Assembly (NCBI RefSeq): GCF_964186585.1
Contig: NZ_OZ075067.1
Coordinates: forward strand, 930,001-994,000
Reading direction: 5' to 3'
Length of the DNA stretch: 64,000 bases
Source: Microbacterium sp. MM2322
Lineage (GTDB): Bacteria; Actinomycetota; Actinomycetes; Actinomycetales; Microbacteriaceae
Shown here piece by piece: positions 44,599 to 55,048 of this stretch. Below the pieces are notes generated by a model, which saw nothing but the letters and a program-made list of their open reading frames with translations, was not told the DNA's origin and made no database searches. A program made the position numbers and the translations under genes. Each line of letters opens with the position of its first letter. Position 1 is the stretch's first letter.

Positions 44599-46713
44599 TC
44601 AGCTCTCCTCGGCGAGCCCGAACACGTCGAGGAGCCACGCGAGCTCGAAGGCTCGCTCACGCCACGAGTTGTACCGTCCGCTGACGCCGCCGTGCCCCGC
44701 GACCATTTCGCACTTCAGTAGGGCGTCAGCGCCCACCTCCCGCAGTCGCGCCACCCACTTCGCCGGCTCCACGTAGAGCACGCGGGTGTCGTTGAGCGAG
44801 GTGACGGCCAGGATGCGGGGGTAACGGACGCTGCCCTGCACGTTCTCGTACGGGGTGTACGACTTCATGTACGCGTAGACGTCGGCGTCGTGCAGCGGGT
44901 CGCCCCACTCGTCCCACTCGATGACGGTGAGGGGGAGCGAGGGGTCGAGGATCGTCGTCAGCGCGTCGACGAACGGCACTCCCGCGAGGATGCCCGCGAA
45001 GAGGTCGGGCGCGAGGTTCGCGACGGCGCCCATGAGGAGCCCACCGGCGGATCCGCCCTCCGCGACGAGACGGTCCGGTGAGGTGAACCCTTCGGCGACC
45101 AGGTGGCGCCCCACCGCCACGAAGTCGGTGAACGTGTTGCGCTTGTGGAGGAGCTTGCCCTCCTCGTACCACTGGCGTCCCATTTCACCGCCGCCCCGCA
45201 CGTGGGCGATGGCGAAGATCACGCCGCGGTCGAGCATCGACAGGCGCGCGACCGAGAAGCCGGGCTCGATCGAGTGCTCGTACGAGCCATACCCGTAGAG
45301 GTGCACGGGACGGGGCGAGGCGCCGGGTTCGCCGAAGGACCGCTTCCACACGATCGAGACCGGGATGCGCGTGCCGTCATCGGCGACCGCCCACACCCGC
45401 TCCTGCCCGTAGTCCTCGGGGTCGTAGCCGCCGAGGACGGGCTGGCTCTTACGGAGAAGGAGATCACCCGTGGCGACCTCGTAGTCGAACACCGTGCCCG
45501 GCGTGACGAACGACGCGTACCCGAGACGGATGACGGGCGGAGCCCACTCCGACGATCCGCTCGCGCCGACCGCGTAGAGCGGTTCGTCGAAGCCGATCTC
45601 CGTCACGTCGTCGGTCGCGTAGTCCAGGATGCCGACGCGGGCGAGTCCGTCGCGGCGGTACTCGACCACGGCCCAGTCGCGGTAGGCGGAGGCGTCCAGC
45701 AGACGCCTGCCGGGAAGGTGCGGCAGGACGACGCGGCGTTCTCCCGTCGGGTCGGATGCCGGGACCCGGACGAGCTCGAAGTCCAGGGCGCCGTCGTTGT
45801 GGAGGATGTACAGGACGTCCTCGCCGTCGACGACGGCGTGTGTGAGCGAGTACTCGACTCCCTCGCGGCGCGGCCACACCGAGCGAGGCTCCGCGGTCAG
45901 GTCGTCGGCGGGGACGAGGAACTCCTCGGACGTGATCGACGACCCGACCCCGATCACGAGGTAGCGGTCGCTGCGGGTGAAGCCGGCGCCCACCCAGTAC
46001 CGCTCGTCGGGTTCGGTGAAGAGGATGCGGTCGGACGCGGCATCCGTCCCCACTTCGTGCAGCCAGACGGTGTCGGGACGCCATGCGTCGTCGACGGTCG
46101 TGTAGATCACGTGGCGACCGTCGGGCGAGAACACGGCGCCTGACGAGGTGTTCTCGACGACGTCGGGGAGGTCCTCGCCGGTGGCGAGATCACGGATGCG
46201 GAGGGCGTACCGCTCGTCGCCGGCGAGGTCCACGCCGTAAAGGAGGCGGGTGCCGTCGGTCGAGACGTCGAGGCTGCCGAGCGAGAAGAAGTCGTGACCG
46301 TCTGCCTCGGCATTGCCGTCCAGGAGCACCTGCTCGCCGGGGACATCGGTATCGGGGGAGAGGACCGGCGGGGTCCAGTCGGCGACATCGGCGATGGGGG
46401 CGCGGCAGTTGATGCCGTACTGCTTCCCCTCGACGGTGCGCCCGTAGTACCACCATCCACCGCGACGCGAGGGGACCGACAGGTCCGTCTCGAGCGTGCG
46501 CCCCTTGATCTCGTCGAAGATCCGCTCGCGAAGTCCCTCGAGGTGAGCGGTGCGCTCGTCCGTGTACGCGTTCTCGGCTTCGAGGTGGGCGATGACCGCC
46601 TCATCCTCTTTCGCGCGCAGCCATTCGTAGGGATCCGAGACGGCATCGCCGTGGTGGGTTCGGGTGAAGGGGCGGCGGTCGGCGACGGGCGGTGTCACGG
46701 CTTCGGAAGTCAC
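44599..46713 (-). CDS. ptrB: Oligopeptidase B (S9 prolyl oligopeptidase family)
   Basis: 704 residues: N-terminal seven-bladed propeller (to about 420) and C-terminal alpha/beta hydrolase. Catalytic Ser in VAEGGSAGGLLMGAVAN (about residue 549), Asp in TSLNDTRVLY and His in GHGGVSGR. YGYGSYEHS and AHVRGGGEMGRQWYEEGK are oligopeptidase B/POP landmarks. Cytosolic cleavage of short peptides, probably after basic residues. Confidence 0.95.
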   Translation of the reverse strand: MTSEAVTPPVADRRPFTRTHHGDAVSDPYEWLRAKEDEAVIAHLEAENAYTDERTAHLEGLRERIFDEIKGRTLETDLSVPSRRGGWWYYGRTVEGKQYGINCRAPIADVADWTPPVLSPDTDVPGEQVLLDGNAEADGHDFFSLGSLDVSTDGTRLLYGVDLAGDERYALRIRDLATGEDLPDVVENTSSGAVFSPDGRHVIYTTVDDAWRPDTVWLHEVGTDAASDRILFTEPDERYWVGAGFTRSDRYLVIGVGSSITSEEFLVPADDLTAEPRSVWPRREGVEYSLTHAVVDGEDVLYILHNDGALDFELVRVPASDPTGERRVVLPHLPGRRLLDASAYRDWAVVEYRRDGLARVGILDYATDDVTEIGFDEPLYAVGASGSSEWAPPVIRLGYASFVTPGTVFDYEVATGDLLLRKSQPVLGGYDPEDYGQERVWAVADDGTRIPVSIVWKRSFGEPGASPRPVHLYGYGSYEHSIEPGFSVARLSMLDRGVIFAIAHVRGGGEMGRQWYEEGKLLHKRNTFTDFVAVGRHLVAEGFTSPDRLVAEGGSAGGLLMGAVANLAPDLFAGILAGVPFVDALTTILDPSLPLTVIEWDEWGDPLHDADVYAYMKSYTPYENVQGSVRYPRILAVTSLNDTRVLYVEPAKWVARLREVGADALLKCEMVAGHGGVSGRYNSWRERAFELAWLLDVFGLAEES

Positions 46714-46791
46714 TCGACCACGCTAACCGACCCTCGCGAACGCGCGCGGGTTATGCCACGGAGCAACGTGTGCGAGGATTTTCCAGGCCCG

Positions 46792-46820
46792 ACTGAACAG
46801 CTGTTGACGTTTGGGTGAAC
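46792..46820 (+). promoter_or_regulatory. Possible PHO-box units upstream of pit
   Basis: Units ACTGAAC (46792), GTTGACG (46803) and GGTGAAC (46814) start 11 bp apart; the last is a perfect core heptamer and the first matches 5 of 7. Weaker than the pstS and senX3 arrays. It lies 64 bp upstream of the preferred pit start. Confidence 0.38.
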
Positions 46821-46883
46821 TTTTCGTTCGCACCGCCGATCGCCGCGGCACCCGTTCCCCCGATTCCCGACGGAAAGCGAACT

Positions 46884-48134
46884 GTGGAGACCGCAGCATT
46901 CATCGTCGTCCTGGTCATCGCCCTGGCACTGTTCTTCGACTTCACCAACGGGTTCCACGACACCGCGAATGCGATGGCGACGCCGATCGCGACCGGAGCC
47001 CTCAAGCCCAAGGTCGCCGTCCTCCTGGCAGCATCCCTCAATCTGGTCGGCGCTTTCCTGTCGACCGAGGTCGCGAAGACGATCTCCGGAGGCATGATCC
47101 GCGAGGAACAGCTGTCAGCGTCGATTTTCCCTGCCATCATCTTCGCCGGGCTCATCGGAGCCATCACCTGGAACATGCTCACGTGGCTCCTGGGTCTGCC
47201 CTCGAGCTCGTCGCACGCGCTCTTCGGCGGCCTCATCGGCGCGACCATCGTCGGTGCGTCCATCAGCGCGATCGACATGGGGGTCGTGCTCTCCAAGGTC
47301 GTCCTCCCGGCACTCATCGCGCCGCTCACGGCCGGTGTCATCGCGTTCGTCGCCACCAAGATCGCGTACGTCGTGACCCGCCGCTACGACAACAAGCCCG
47401 ACGGCCGGGACGGATTCCGCTGGGGACAGATCTTCACCTCCTCGCTCGTCGCGCTCGCGCACGGCACGAACGACGCGCAGAAGACGATGGGTGTCATCAC
47501 CCTGGCCCTCATCACGGTCGGCTGGCAGAGCCAGTCCGACCCGCAGCTCTGGGTGATCTTCGCGTGTGCGATCACGATCGCCCTCGGCACCTACATGGGT
47601 GGCTGGCGCATCATCCGCACCCTCGGCAAGGGACTCACGGACGTGAAGCCCGCGCAGGGCTTCTCGGCCGAGGCATCCACCGCGTCGACGATCCTCGCCT
47701 CGAGCGCGCTCGGCTTCGCCCTGTCCACGACCCAGGTTGCGTCGGGCTCGGTCATCGGGTCGGGTCTCGGCCGTCGTGGGGCGACCGTCCGCTGGGGGAC
47801 AGTGGGTCGGATCGCGATCGGCTGGGTGCTGACCCTCCCCGCGGCGGGCATCGTCGGTGCGCTCGCCGCCTTCCTGATCGTCGGGTTCGAGAACCTCTTC
47901 GGCCAGGGCGTTGGTGAGCTCATCGGCGTCATCATCGGTGCCGTCATCGCCGTCGCCATCGTGCTGGCCATCTTCCTGCGCTCCCGCCGCAACGAGGTGA
48001 ACGCGGCGAACGCGATGAGCGAGGTGGCCGACTCCGGTGCGGCCATCGACCTCACCGAGGAGCCGCCGCCCACCCGTCGTCAGCAGCGCGTCGCGCAGTC
48101 GGCAGCCGAGTCCGATGAGGAGGCCGCACGATGA
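46884..48134 (+). CDS. pitA: Inorganic phosphate transporter, Pit family
   Basis: 416 residues, about ten membrane helices, with the PiT signatures ALFFDFTNGFHDTANAMATPIATGAL near the N-terminus and LVALAHGTNDAQKTMGVITLAL in the second half; SSSSHALFGGLIGA is also diagnostic. Low-affinity, cation-coupled phosphate uptake. GTG 46884 behind GGAAAG fits the family's start; a longer frame from GTG 46815 would place coding sequence over the putative PHO units. Confidence 0.94.
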   Translation: METAAFIVVLVIALALFFDFTNGFHDTANAMATPIATGALKPKVAVLLAASLNLVGAFLSTEVAKTISGGMIREEQLSASIFPAIIFAGLIGAITWNMLTWLLGLPSSSSHALFGGLIGATIVGASISAIDMGVVLSKVVLPALIAPLTAGVIAFVATKIAYVVTRRYDNKPDGRDGFRWGQIFTSSLVALAHGTNDAQKTMGVITLALITVGWQSQSDPQLWVIFACAITIALGTYMGGWRIIRTLGKGLTDVKPAQGFSAEASTASTILASSALGFALSTTQVASGSVIGSGLGRRGATVRWGTVGRIAIGWVLTLPAAGIVGALAAFLIVGFENLFGQGVGELIGVIIGAVIAVAIVLAIFLRSRRNEVNAANAMSEVADSGAAIDLTEEPPPTRRQQRVAQSAAESDEEAAR

Positions 48135-48466
48135 CCGTCGGTATCGATTGGTTCGCTTTCGTCCAGGTCTTCATCGCCGCGATCGTCGCCGCGTCGACTG
48201 TCGTCACCTTCTACGCCATCGGCCTTCGGCTCCTGGTTCGCGCCGGTCGTGTGCCGGTCGTGGTTCCGGCGACCTTCACCGATGCGCTGACCATCATGAC
48301 GCCGAAAGAGCAGAAGCGGGCCGCGAAAGCGGCGAAGAAGGCGGCAAAGAAGAACCCCCTCAGCCCGGCCCAGAAACGGGTCGCGCTCGTCGGCGCCTAC
48401 CTCTCCTTCGGAGTGTGCGGACTCGTCGTTCTGGGCGGGCTCCTGCTCATCCTCTTCAACCACTGA
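48131..48466 (+). CDS. Small membrane protein coupled to pit (111 aa)
   Basis: Two hydrophobic segments (FVQVFIAAIVAASTVVTFYAIGLRLL; VALVGAYLSFGVCGLVVLGGLLLILF) separated by a Lys/Ala-rich helix (PKEQKRAAKAAKKAAKKN). ATGA overlap with pitA suggests an accessory role in Pit function or stability; inferred from context only. Confidence 0.75.
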   Translation: MTVGIDWFAFVQVFIAAIVAASTVVTFYAIGLRLLVRAGRVPVVVPATFTDALTIMTPKEQKRAAKAAKKAAKKNPLSPAQKRVALVGAYLSFGVCGLVVLGGLLLILFNH

Positions 48467-48502
48467 TCGCGAGCCGTCCGGACCGGTCAATAGGCTGACG
48501 GC

Positions 48503-49405
48503 ATGCAGTCCGTCTCCTTCGGCCGGCACGCGCCCGCCCTTCGCACGATCGTCCACCTGAGCGACACCCACCTGCTCGCGGGCGACCGTCGCCTCGGAGG
48601 GGCGTACGACTCGACCGGTGGCGCGATCGCCGCTCTCGCCGCCGTGGAGCGCACCGGCATCCGTCCCGATGCGATCGTCGTGACGGGTGACCTCACCGAC
48701 CTCGGCGAGCCCGACGCGTACCGACGCCTGCGCGAGATCGCCGAGCCGGTCGCGGACAGGTTGCAGGCGCCACTCGTCTGGGTGGCGGGCAACCACGACG
48801 AGCGTCCCGCGATGCGCGAGGGTCTGTTCGATGAACCCGGGTCGCTCGCGCCGCTCACCTCCGTCCACGATCTCGACGGACTGCGCCTCGTCGTCCTGGA
48901 TTCCACCGTGCCCGGATGGCACCACGGCGACATCGACGTCGCGCAGCGGGAGTGGTTGCGGGAGATCCTCGCCGAACCGGCGCCGCTCGGGACGATCCTC
49001 GCCCTCCACCACCCACCGCTGCCCAGCCACATCCCGTTCTTCGACATCCTCGAACTCCGCGATCAGGACGCCCTGGCCGAGGTCGTCGCCGGAACCGACG
49101 TGCGCGGCATCCTCGCCGGGCACCTGCACTATTCGACGAGCGGTACCTTCGCGGGCATCCCCGTGAGCGTGGCCTCGGCCACGTGCTACACGATGAACCT
49201 GCAGCGTCCCGCGACCGAGGTGAACGGGATGGATGCCGGGCAGTCCTTCCACCTCGTGCACGTCTACGACGACACGGTCACCCACACGGTCGTCCCGGTG
49301 GTCGAGGCGCCGACAGGCGACTACTTCTCGGCCGAGTGGGTCGAGCGGATGTCGCGGCTCACCCCAGAAGAGCGTCTCGAAGCGTTCTCGCGCAAGCCCG
49401 CCTGA
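48503..49405 (+). CDS. Calcineurin-like phosphodiesterase (CpdA/Icc-type)
   Basis: 300 residues. Metallophosphoesterase motifs in order: LSDTHL (DxH), VTGDLTDLG (GD), WVAGNHDE (GNHD), ALHHPP and GHLHYSTSG (GHxH). Closest in layout to class III cAMP phosphodiesterases such as Rv0805/CpdA, but specificity in this family is broad. Own start ATG 48503, 36 bp after the small pit-linked gene, so possibly the same transcript. Confidence 0.88.
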   Translation: MQSVSFGRHAPALRTIVHLSDTHLLAGDRRLGGAYDSTGGAIAALAAVERTGIRPDAIVVTGDLTDLGEPDAYRRLREIAEPVADRLQAPLVWVAGNHDERPAMREGLFDEPGSLAPLTSVHDLDGLRLVVLDSTVPGWHHGDIDVAQREWLREILAEPAPLGTILALHHPPLPSHIPFFDILELRDQDALAEVVAGTDVRGILAGHLHYSTSGTFAGIPVSVASATCYTMNLQRPATEVNGMDAGQSFHLVHVYDDTVTHTVVPVVEAPTGDYFSAEWVERMSRLTPEERLEAFSRKPA

Positions 49406-49413
49406 GAGACCGC

Positions 49414-49444
49414 TTGACTTCGAGCGCGCTCGAAGTTCTACCGT
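49414..49444 (+). promoter_or_regulatory. MerR-type promoter with 20-bp palindromic operator
   Basis: TTGACT (49414-49419) and TACCGT (49439-49444) are separated by 19 bp, the over-long spacer typical of MerR-controlled promoters. The perfect palindrome ACTTCGAGCG/CGCTCGAAGT (49417-49436) fills the spacer. The predicted transcription start coincides with the MerR ATG at 49451, so the mRNA may be leaderless. Confidence 0.85.
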
Positions 49445-49450
49445 GAGGGC

Positions 49451-49836
49451 ATGTCCCTTCTCTCCACACCCGCAGGAGCGTCCATCGCCGAGGCGGCCGA
49501 CGCCACCGGCGTCAGTGCGCACACGCTGCGCTACTACGAGCGCGCCGGTCTGATGCTGCACCCGGTCGACCGGGCCTCGTCATCCCATCGGCGCTACTCC
49601 GACGCGGATATCGCCTGGATCCGCTTCCTCGCGCGGCTGCGCTGGACCGGGATGCCGATCGCCACCATGCGGCGCTACACCGAGCTCGTTCGCGAGGGGG
49701 ACGCGACGATCGCCGAGCGACGCCGGCTGCTCGTGGAGCACCGCGAGGTCGTCCGCCACCAACTCGACGAGGTCACCCTGAGCCTCGCCGCCATCGACTA
49801 CAAGATCGACATCTACGACAAGGAGATCACCCCATC

Positions 49837-49840
<4 letters not shown>
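49451..49840 (+). CDS. MerR-family transcriptional regulator
   Basis: 129 residues. Winged-helix start [23 protein letters not shown] (about residues 14-36), [28 protein letters not shown] and a C-terminal coiled coil with [10 protein letters not shown]. No Cys metal site, so likely organic or electrophile stress sensing. Overlaps the aldo/keto reductase gene by ATGA; the palindrome in its promoter is the likely operator. Confidence 0.92.
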
Positions 49841-50817
<977 letters not shown>

Positions 50818-50883
50818 GGTCGAGGGTGCGGGGATAGGCTCGAATCATCCCCGCACCCCCCGTGACCCATGAGGACACCGCAC

Positions 50884-52341
50884 ATGGCATCTGACGCGAC
50901 GACGCGCACCGAGACCGACTCCCTGGGATCGATGGAGATCCCCGCCGACGCCTACTGGGGTATCCATACGGCGAGAGCCCTGGAGAACTTCCCCATCTCG
51001 ATGCGACCGATCTCGGTCTATCGCGACCTGGTCGTCGCCCTCGCGATGGTCAAGCAGGCCTCTGCTCGGGCGAACAAGGAGATCGGGGTGATCGACGCAT
51101 CCCGCGCCGATCTCATCGACCAGGCCGCGCAGCGCGTGATCGACGGCGAGTTCCACGACCAGTTCGTCGTCGGTGTCATCCAGGGCGGGGCGGGAACCTC
51201 GACCAACATGAACGCGAACGAGGTCATCACCAACATCGCCCTCGAGATGGCAGGCCGTGAAAAGGGCGACTACGCGTTCCTGTCTCCGATCGACCACACG
51301 AACCGCAGCCAGTCGACCAACGACGTCTACCCGACCGCCATCAAAGTCGGCCTGGGCCTCGACCTGCAGTCGCTCCTGGAGGAACTCGACCTGCTGCGCC
51401 AGTCGTTCCTCACGAAGGCCGACGAGTTCCACGACGTCCTCAAGGTGGGTCGAACCCAGCTGCAGGATGCCGTGCCGATGACCCTCGGCCAGGAGTTCCA
51501 CGGCTTCGCCACGACGCTGGGGGAGGACTACCACCGCCTCCGCGAGAACGCTCATCTTCTCTATGAGATCAACATGGGCGCGACGGCGATCGGGACCGGC
51601 ATCACGACGCACCCCGACTACTCCCGCGCCGTCCTTCGACACTTGCGCGAGATCAGTGAGCTCGACCTGGACACCGCCGTCGACCTCGTCGAGTCCACGA
51701 GCGACACGGGTGCGTTCATGTCGTTCTCCTCGACGCTCAAGCGCAACGCCATCAAGCTCTCCAAGATCAGCAACGACCTCCGTCTCCTTTCGAGCGGTCC
51801 CCAGGCGGGCTTCGGCGAAATCAACCTGCCGCCTCGGCAGGCCGGGTCGAGCATCATGCCCGGCAAGGTGAACCCCGTCATCCCCGAGGTGGTCAACCAG
51901 GTCGCGTTCGCCGTCGCCGGCGCGGACCTGACCGTCACGATGGCCGTCGAGGGCGGCCAGCTGCAGCTGAACGCGTTCGAACCTGTCATCGCGCACTCGA
52001 TCTTCCAGTCGATCACCTGGATGCGGCGCGGCATGCGCACCCTCCGCGTCAACTGCGTGGACGGCATCACCGCCAACCGGGAGCGTCTCGGCACGATGGT
52101 GGGGTCGTCGGTCGGCGTGATCACGGCACTGACGCCGTTCATCGGCTACACCGCGGCGGCTGCTCTTGCCAAGACCGCGCTGCTGACCAAGCGCAACGTC
52201 GGCGACCTCGTCGTCGAGGCCGGGTTGATGTCACGCGAGGACGTCGACAAGCAACTCTCTCCCGCACGGCTGTCCGGGCTTCAGGCCGTCACGCGCGCGA
52301 TCCCGGTTATCACAAAATCAGGAGCCGTGGAGGGCGCTTAA
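50884..52341 (+). CDS. aspA: Aspartate ammonia-lyase
   Basis: 485 residues, fumarase/aspartase superfamily. Signature GSSIMPGKVNPVIPEVVNQVAF (catalytic Ser loop), GAGTSTNMNANEVI, DHTNRSQSTNDVYPTA and GRTQLQDAVPMTLGQEF. The EVVNQVAF and ENFPIS stretches follow aspartase rather than class II fumarase, which carries other residues there; fumarase activity is the alternative. ATG 50884 with GAGGA upstream; an in-frame ATG at 50869 is less likely. Converts aspartate to fumarate and ammonia. Confidence 0.9.
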   Translation: MASDATTRTETDSLGSMEIPADAYWGIHTARALENFPISMRPISVYRDLVVALAMVKQASARANKEIGVIDASRADLIDQAAQRVIDGEFHDQFVVGVIQGGAGTSTNMNANEVITNIALEMAGREKGDYAFLSPIDHTNRSQSTNDVYPTAIKVGLGLDLQSLLEELDLLRQSFLTKADEFHDVLKVGRTQLQDAVPMTLGQEFHGFATTLGEDYHRLRENAHLLYEINMGATAIGTGITTHPDYSRAVLRHLREISELDLDTAVDLVESTSDTGAFMSFSSTLKRNAIKLSKISNDLRLLSSGPQAGFGEINLPPRQAGSSIMPGKVNPVIPEVVNQVAFAVAGADLTVTMAVEGGQLQLNAFEPVIAHSIFQSITWMRRGMRTLRVNCVDGITANRERLGTMVGSSVGVITALTPFIGYTAAAALAKTALLTKRNVGDLVVEAGLMSREDVDKQLSPARLSGLQAVTRAIPVITKSGAVEGA

Positions 52342-52421
52342 TTGCGGGTTGTCTGAGAGAACCATGAACGCTAGCGTCAGGGTCGTATATCTCGGCCGAT
52401 CAGCGACCTGAAGGACTTCTC

Positions 52422-52868
52422 ATGACCGACCCCAACCAGCCGAACTCCCAGAACATCCCGCCCGCGCCGCCCGCATACGAGGCGCCCGCGTACGGCAACG
52501 CCCCGCAGTACTCCGGAGCACCTGCCGCAGGCGGATCCGCCCCCGGCCGGACGATGGCGATCGTCGCGCTCATCCTCGCGATCGTCCCGGGCACGCAGCT
52601 CATCGGTCTGATCCTCGGCATCATCGCCCTCGTGCAGAGCCGCAAGGCCGGCGCGAAGAACGGTCTGGCGATCGCTGCGATCATCGTGAGCATCGTGCTG
52701 ACGATCATCGCGATCATCATCATCGTGGCCTTGGTTTCCGCCCTCGCCAGTGCCGGTGGCGATCTCGTGTCCCAGGTGAACGCCTGCATGGACGACCCCT
52801 CCGGAACTGTCACGTGGCAGGGTGTCACCATGACTTGCCAGGAGCTGCTGGAAAGCAACGGCTACTGA
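52422..52868 (+). CDS. DUF4190-type membrane protein (148 aa)
   Basis: Proline/Ala/Tyr-rich cytoplasmic N-terminus (about 40 residues) followed by two membrane helices (MAIVALILAIVPGTQLIGLILGIIALVQSRK; LAIAAIIVSIVLTIIAIIIIVALVSAL) and an outer tail with two Cys (NACMDDP, MTCQELLES). Matches the DUF4190 layout; function unknown. Confidence 0.82.
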   Translation: MTDPNQPNSQNIPPAPPAYEAPAYGNAPQYSGAPAAGGSAPGRTMAIVALILAIVPGTQLIGLILGIIALVQSRKAGAKNGLAIAAIIVSIVLTIIAIIIIVALVSALASAGGDLVSQVNACMDDPSGTVTWQGVTMTCQELLESNGY

Positions 52869-52877
52869 GCTTGACCT

Positions 52878-52925
52878 GAACGACGAAGCGGCGACCACCC
52901 GAGGGCGGTCGCCGCTTCGTCGTTC
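52878..52925. terminator. Bidirectional terminator between DUF4190 and FAH genes
   Basis: 19-bp perfect stem: 52878-52896 with 52907-52925, 10-nt loop. It starts 10 bp after the DUF4190 stop and ends 10 bp before the convergent FAH stop. Confidence 0.9.
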
Positions 52926-52935
52926 CATGCCGTGG

Positions 52936-53799
52936 TCAGTCGGTGATGCGGCAGAAGGTCGTGAGCTCGCCGATGCCGTCGACGCCGACCGTCACCGTCG
53001 AGCGGTCGCGGAGGAAGATCTGCGGATCGCGGGAGTATCCGGCGCCGCCGGGGGATCCGGTGGAGATGAGGGTTCCGGGAAGGAGCGTCGCGGACTGCGA
53101 CAGGAACGCCACGAGCTTGGCGACGGGATGGATCATCTGGTTCGTCGAGGCATCCTGCACCATCTTTCCGTCGACGACCGCCCAGATGTGCAGGTCCTGC
53201 GGGTCGGGGATCTCGTCCGCCGTGACGACGAACGGTCCGGTGGGGGTGAACCCGTCGAAGGACTTGCAACGCGACCACTGCGCTTCGGAGAACTGGATGT
53301 CGCGCGCCGTGATGTCGTTCACGACGGTGTAGCCCCAGACGTGGTCGAGTGCGTTCTCGAGCGACACGTCGCGAGCAGCCGGCCCGACGATGACGCCCAG
53401 CTCGGCCTCGTAGTCGACGGACTGGCTGAGTGAGCGGGGCCACGAGGTCGTCTGTCGATGGCCCGACAGAGACCCGGGCCACAGGATGAAGACGGTGGGG
53501 GCCGCGTCGGCTTTGAGTCCGAGTTCGCTGGAGTGCGCCGAGTAGTTCAGGCCGATCGCGATCGTGATCGGCGTGTCGATGATCGCCGACGCGAACACGG
53601 GCGTGCCGAGCGGCATCCATTCGGCCGTCGTCGCGCTCTGTCGGACGCGGTCGAGGAGAGCGTCGCCGCCTTCGATGAGCGGCTGCAGACGCGAAGGTGC
53701 TCCGTCGAACAGCTGCGATACGAACGTGGCGCGGTCCTCTTCGACCAGAACCAGCTGCGGTTCGTCTACTCCGTCAGGGACAACGTGGGCGAAGCGCAT
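52936..53799 (-). CDS. Fumarylacetoacetate hydrolase-family protein
   Basis: 287 residues. FAH core from about residue 75: AIGLNYSAHSSELG, VDYEAELGVIVG (metal-binding Glu), HVWGYTVVNDITARDIQ, KSFDGFTPTGPFVV (active-site Lys) and STGSPGGAGY. Members cleave or isomerise 2-oxo acids (fumarylpyruvate hydrolase, ureidoglycolate lyase, oxaloacetate decarboxylase). Specific substrate unknown. A far longer frame on this strand includes antisense of the PrsW gene and is not coding. Confidence 0.9.
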   Translation of the reverse strand: MRFAHVVPDGVDEPQLVLVEEDRATFVSQLFDGAPSRLQPLIEGGDALLDRVRQSATTAEWMPLGTPVFASAIIDTPITIAIGLNYSAHSSELGLKADAAPTVFILWPGSLSGHRQTTSWPRSLSQSVDYEAELGVIVGPAARDVSLENALDHVWGYTVVNDITARDIQFSEAQWSRCKSFDGFTPTGPFVVTADEIPDPQDLHIWAVVDGKMVQDASTNQMIHPVAKLVAFLSQSATLLPGTLISTGSPGGAGYSRDPQIFLRDRSTVTVGVDGIGELTTFCRITD

Positions 53800-53862
53800 T
53801 GCTCCAGGGTATCGCCCCGCCGCTTTCCCCGGCACGCTCGACGGCGCCCCTAGGCTGAGCGC

Positions 53863-55020
53863 ATGTCGTTCCCGTCGCCCCTTGCACAGCCGGCGCACGC
53901 GACGCCCGTGTCTCCGCCGCCGGCTCCGCCGCAGCGAGAGCTCCCCGTCCCGGCCCCGACGGGCGGACGCGTCGTCCTCTGGATCGTCGCGATCCTCCTC
54001 GTCGTCGTCGCGCTGGGCTTGGCGGTGTACTTCCTCGCGTTCCTCGGGCCCGTGGCCTCGATCGTCTCCGGGGTTCTGGCGCTCGTCCCGCTCGCGCTCG
54101 TCCTCACCGCGACCCGGATCATCGACCGGTGGGAGCCGGAGCCGCGAGGTCTCGTGATCTTCGCGCTCGCGTGGGGGGCCGTGGCATCCGTCGCCCTCGC
54201 CCTCGGCGTCGATCTGGTGATCTCGCTTATCACGCCGGGAATGTCGGAGACCTTCTCGGCCGTCGTGCAGGCGCCCGTCGTCGAGGAGATCGCCAAGGGG
54301 CTCGGCGTCCTCCTCATCTTCGTCGCCGCGCGCCGTGCGTTCGACGGGCCCGTCGACGGCGTCGTGTACGGAGCCCTCGTGGGGGCAGGGTTCGCCTTCA
54401 CGGAGAACGTCCTCTACTTCGCCGACAGCCTCATCACCGGGGGCGCCGAGAGTGCCGCTTTCACGTTCTTCCTGCGCGGCATCCTCTCGCCCTTCGCGCA
54501 CGTGATGTTCACCGCCGTCACCGGGTACGCACTGGGACGGCTGGCGCGGACGGGCGGCCGAGGCGCCGCCGCACTCGGGCCGTGGGCGCTCGGGCTGGTC
54601 GGTGCGATCGGACTGCACGCCCTCTGGAACGGGTCCACCGTCTTCGCCGACTTCTTCGTCCTCTACGCGACGCTCCAGGTTCCGCTGTTCGTCGCATTCG
54701 TCGCCGGCGTCGTCGTCCTCCGGCGGGAGGAGGCCCGGCTGACCCGTGCACGCCTGTCCGACTACGCCGTGGCGGGATGGTTCTCACCCGCGGAAGTGGA
54801 CATGCTCGCGACCGGGCGGGGCCGGTCTCGAGCGATGACCTGGGCCCGATCGCTCCCGGGCGATCGCGCGTCGGCGATGCGGCGGTTCATCGCCGAGGCG
54901 ACGGCGCTCGCGGCCGCACGCCAGCGGGTGATCAGCGGGCGTGACCCGCACGCCGCCGCCGACGAACGGGTATTCCTCGAGCGGGCCACCAGGGCGCGCC
55001 GCGACGTTCTGGCCGGCTGA
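53863..55020 (+). CDS. PrsW-family intramembrane metalloprotease
   Basis: 385 residues, about eight hydrophobic helices after a Pro-rich N-terminus. The PrsW catalytic motifs are complete: PVVEEIAKG (EE), FAFTENVLYF (Glu), SPFAHVMFTAVTGYALG (His) and GLHALWNGS (His). In Bacillus PrsW cleaves an anti-sigma factor; the RskA-type membrane anti-sigma at 8857 is a conceivable but unproven client. C-terminal 100 residues are basic and soluble. Confidence 0.92.
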   Translation: MSFPSPLAQPAHATPVSPPPAPPQRELPVPAPTGGRVVLWIVAILLVVVALGLAVYFLAFLGPVASIVSGVLALVPLALVLTATRIIDRWEPEPRGLVIFALAWGAVASVALALGVDLVISLITPGMSETFSAVVQAPVVEEIAKGLGVLLIFVAARRAFDGPVDGVVYGALVGAGFAFTENVLYFADSLITGGAESAAFTFFLRGILSPFAHVMFTAVTGYALGRLARTGGRGAAALGPWALGLVGAIGLHALWNGSTVFADFFVLYATLQVPLFVAFVAGVVVLRREEARLTRARLSDYAVAGWFSPAEVDMLATGRGRSRAMTWARSLPGDRASAMRRFIAEATALAAARQRVISGRDPHAAADERVFLERATRARRDVLAG

Positions 55021-55048
55021 CGCCGCGAGCGGGCGTCGGATCCAGGAA

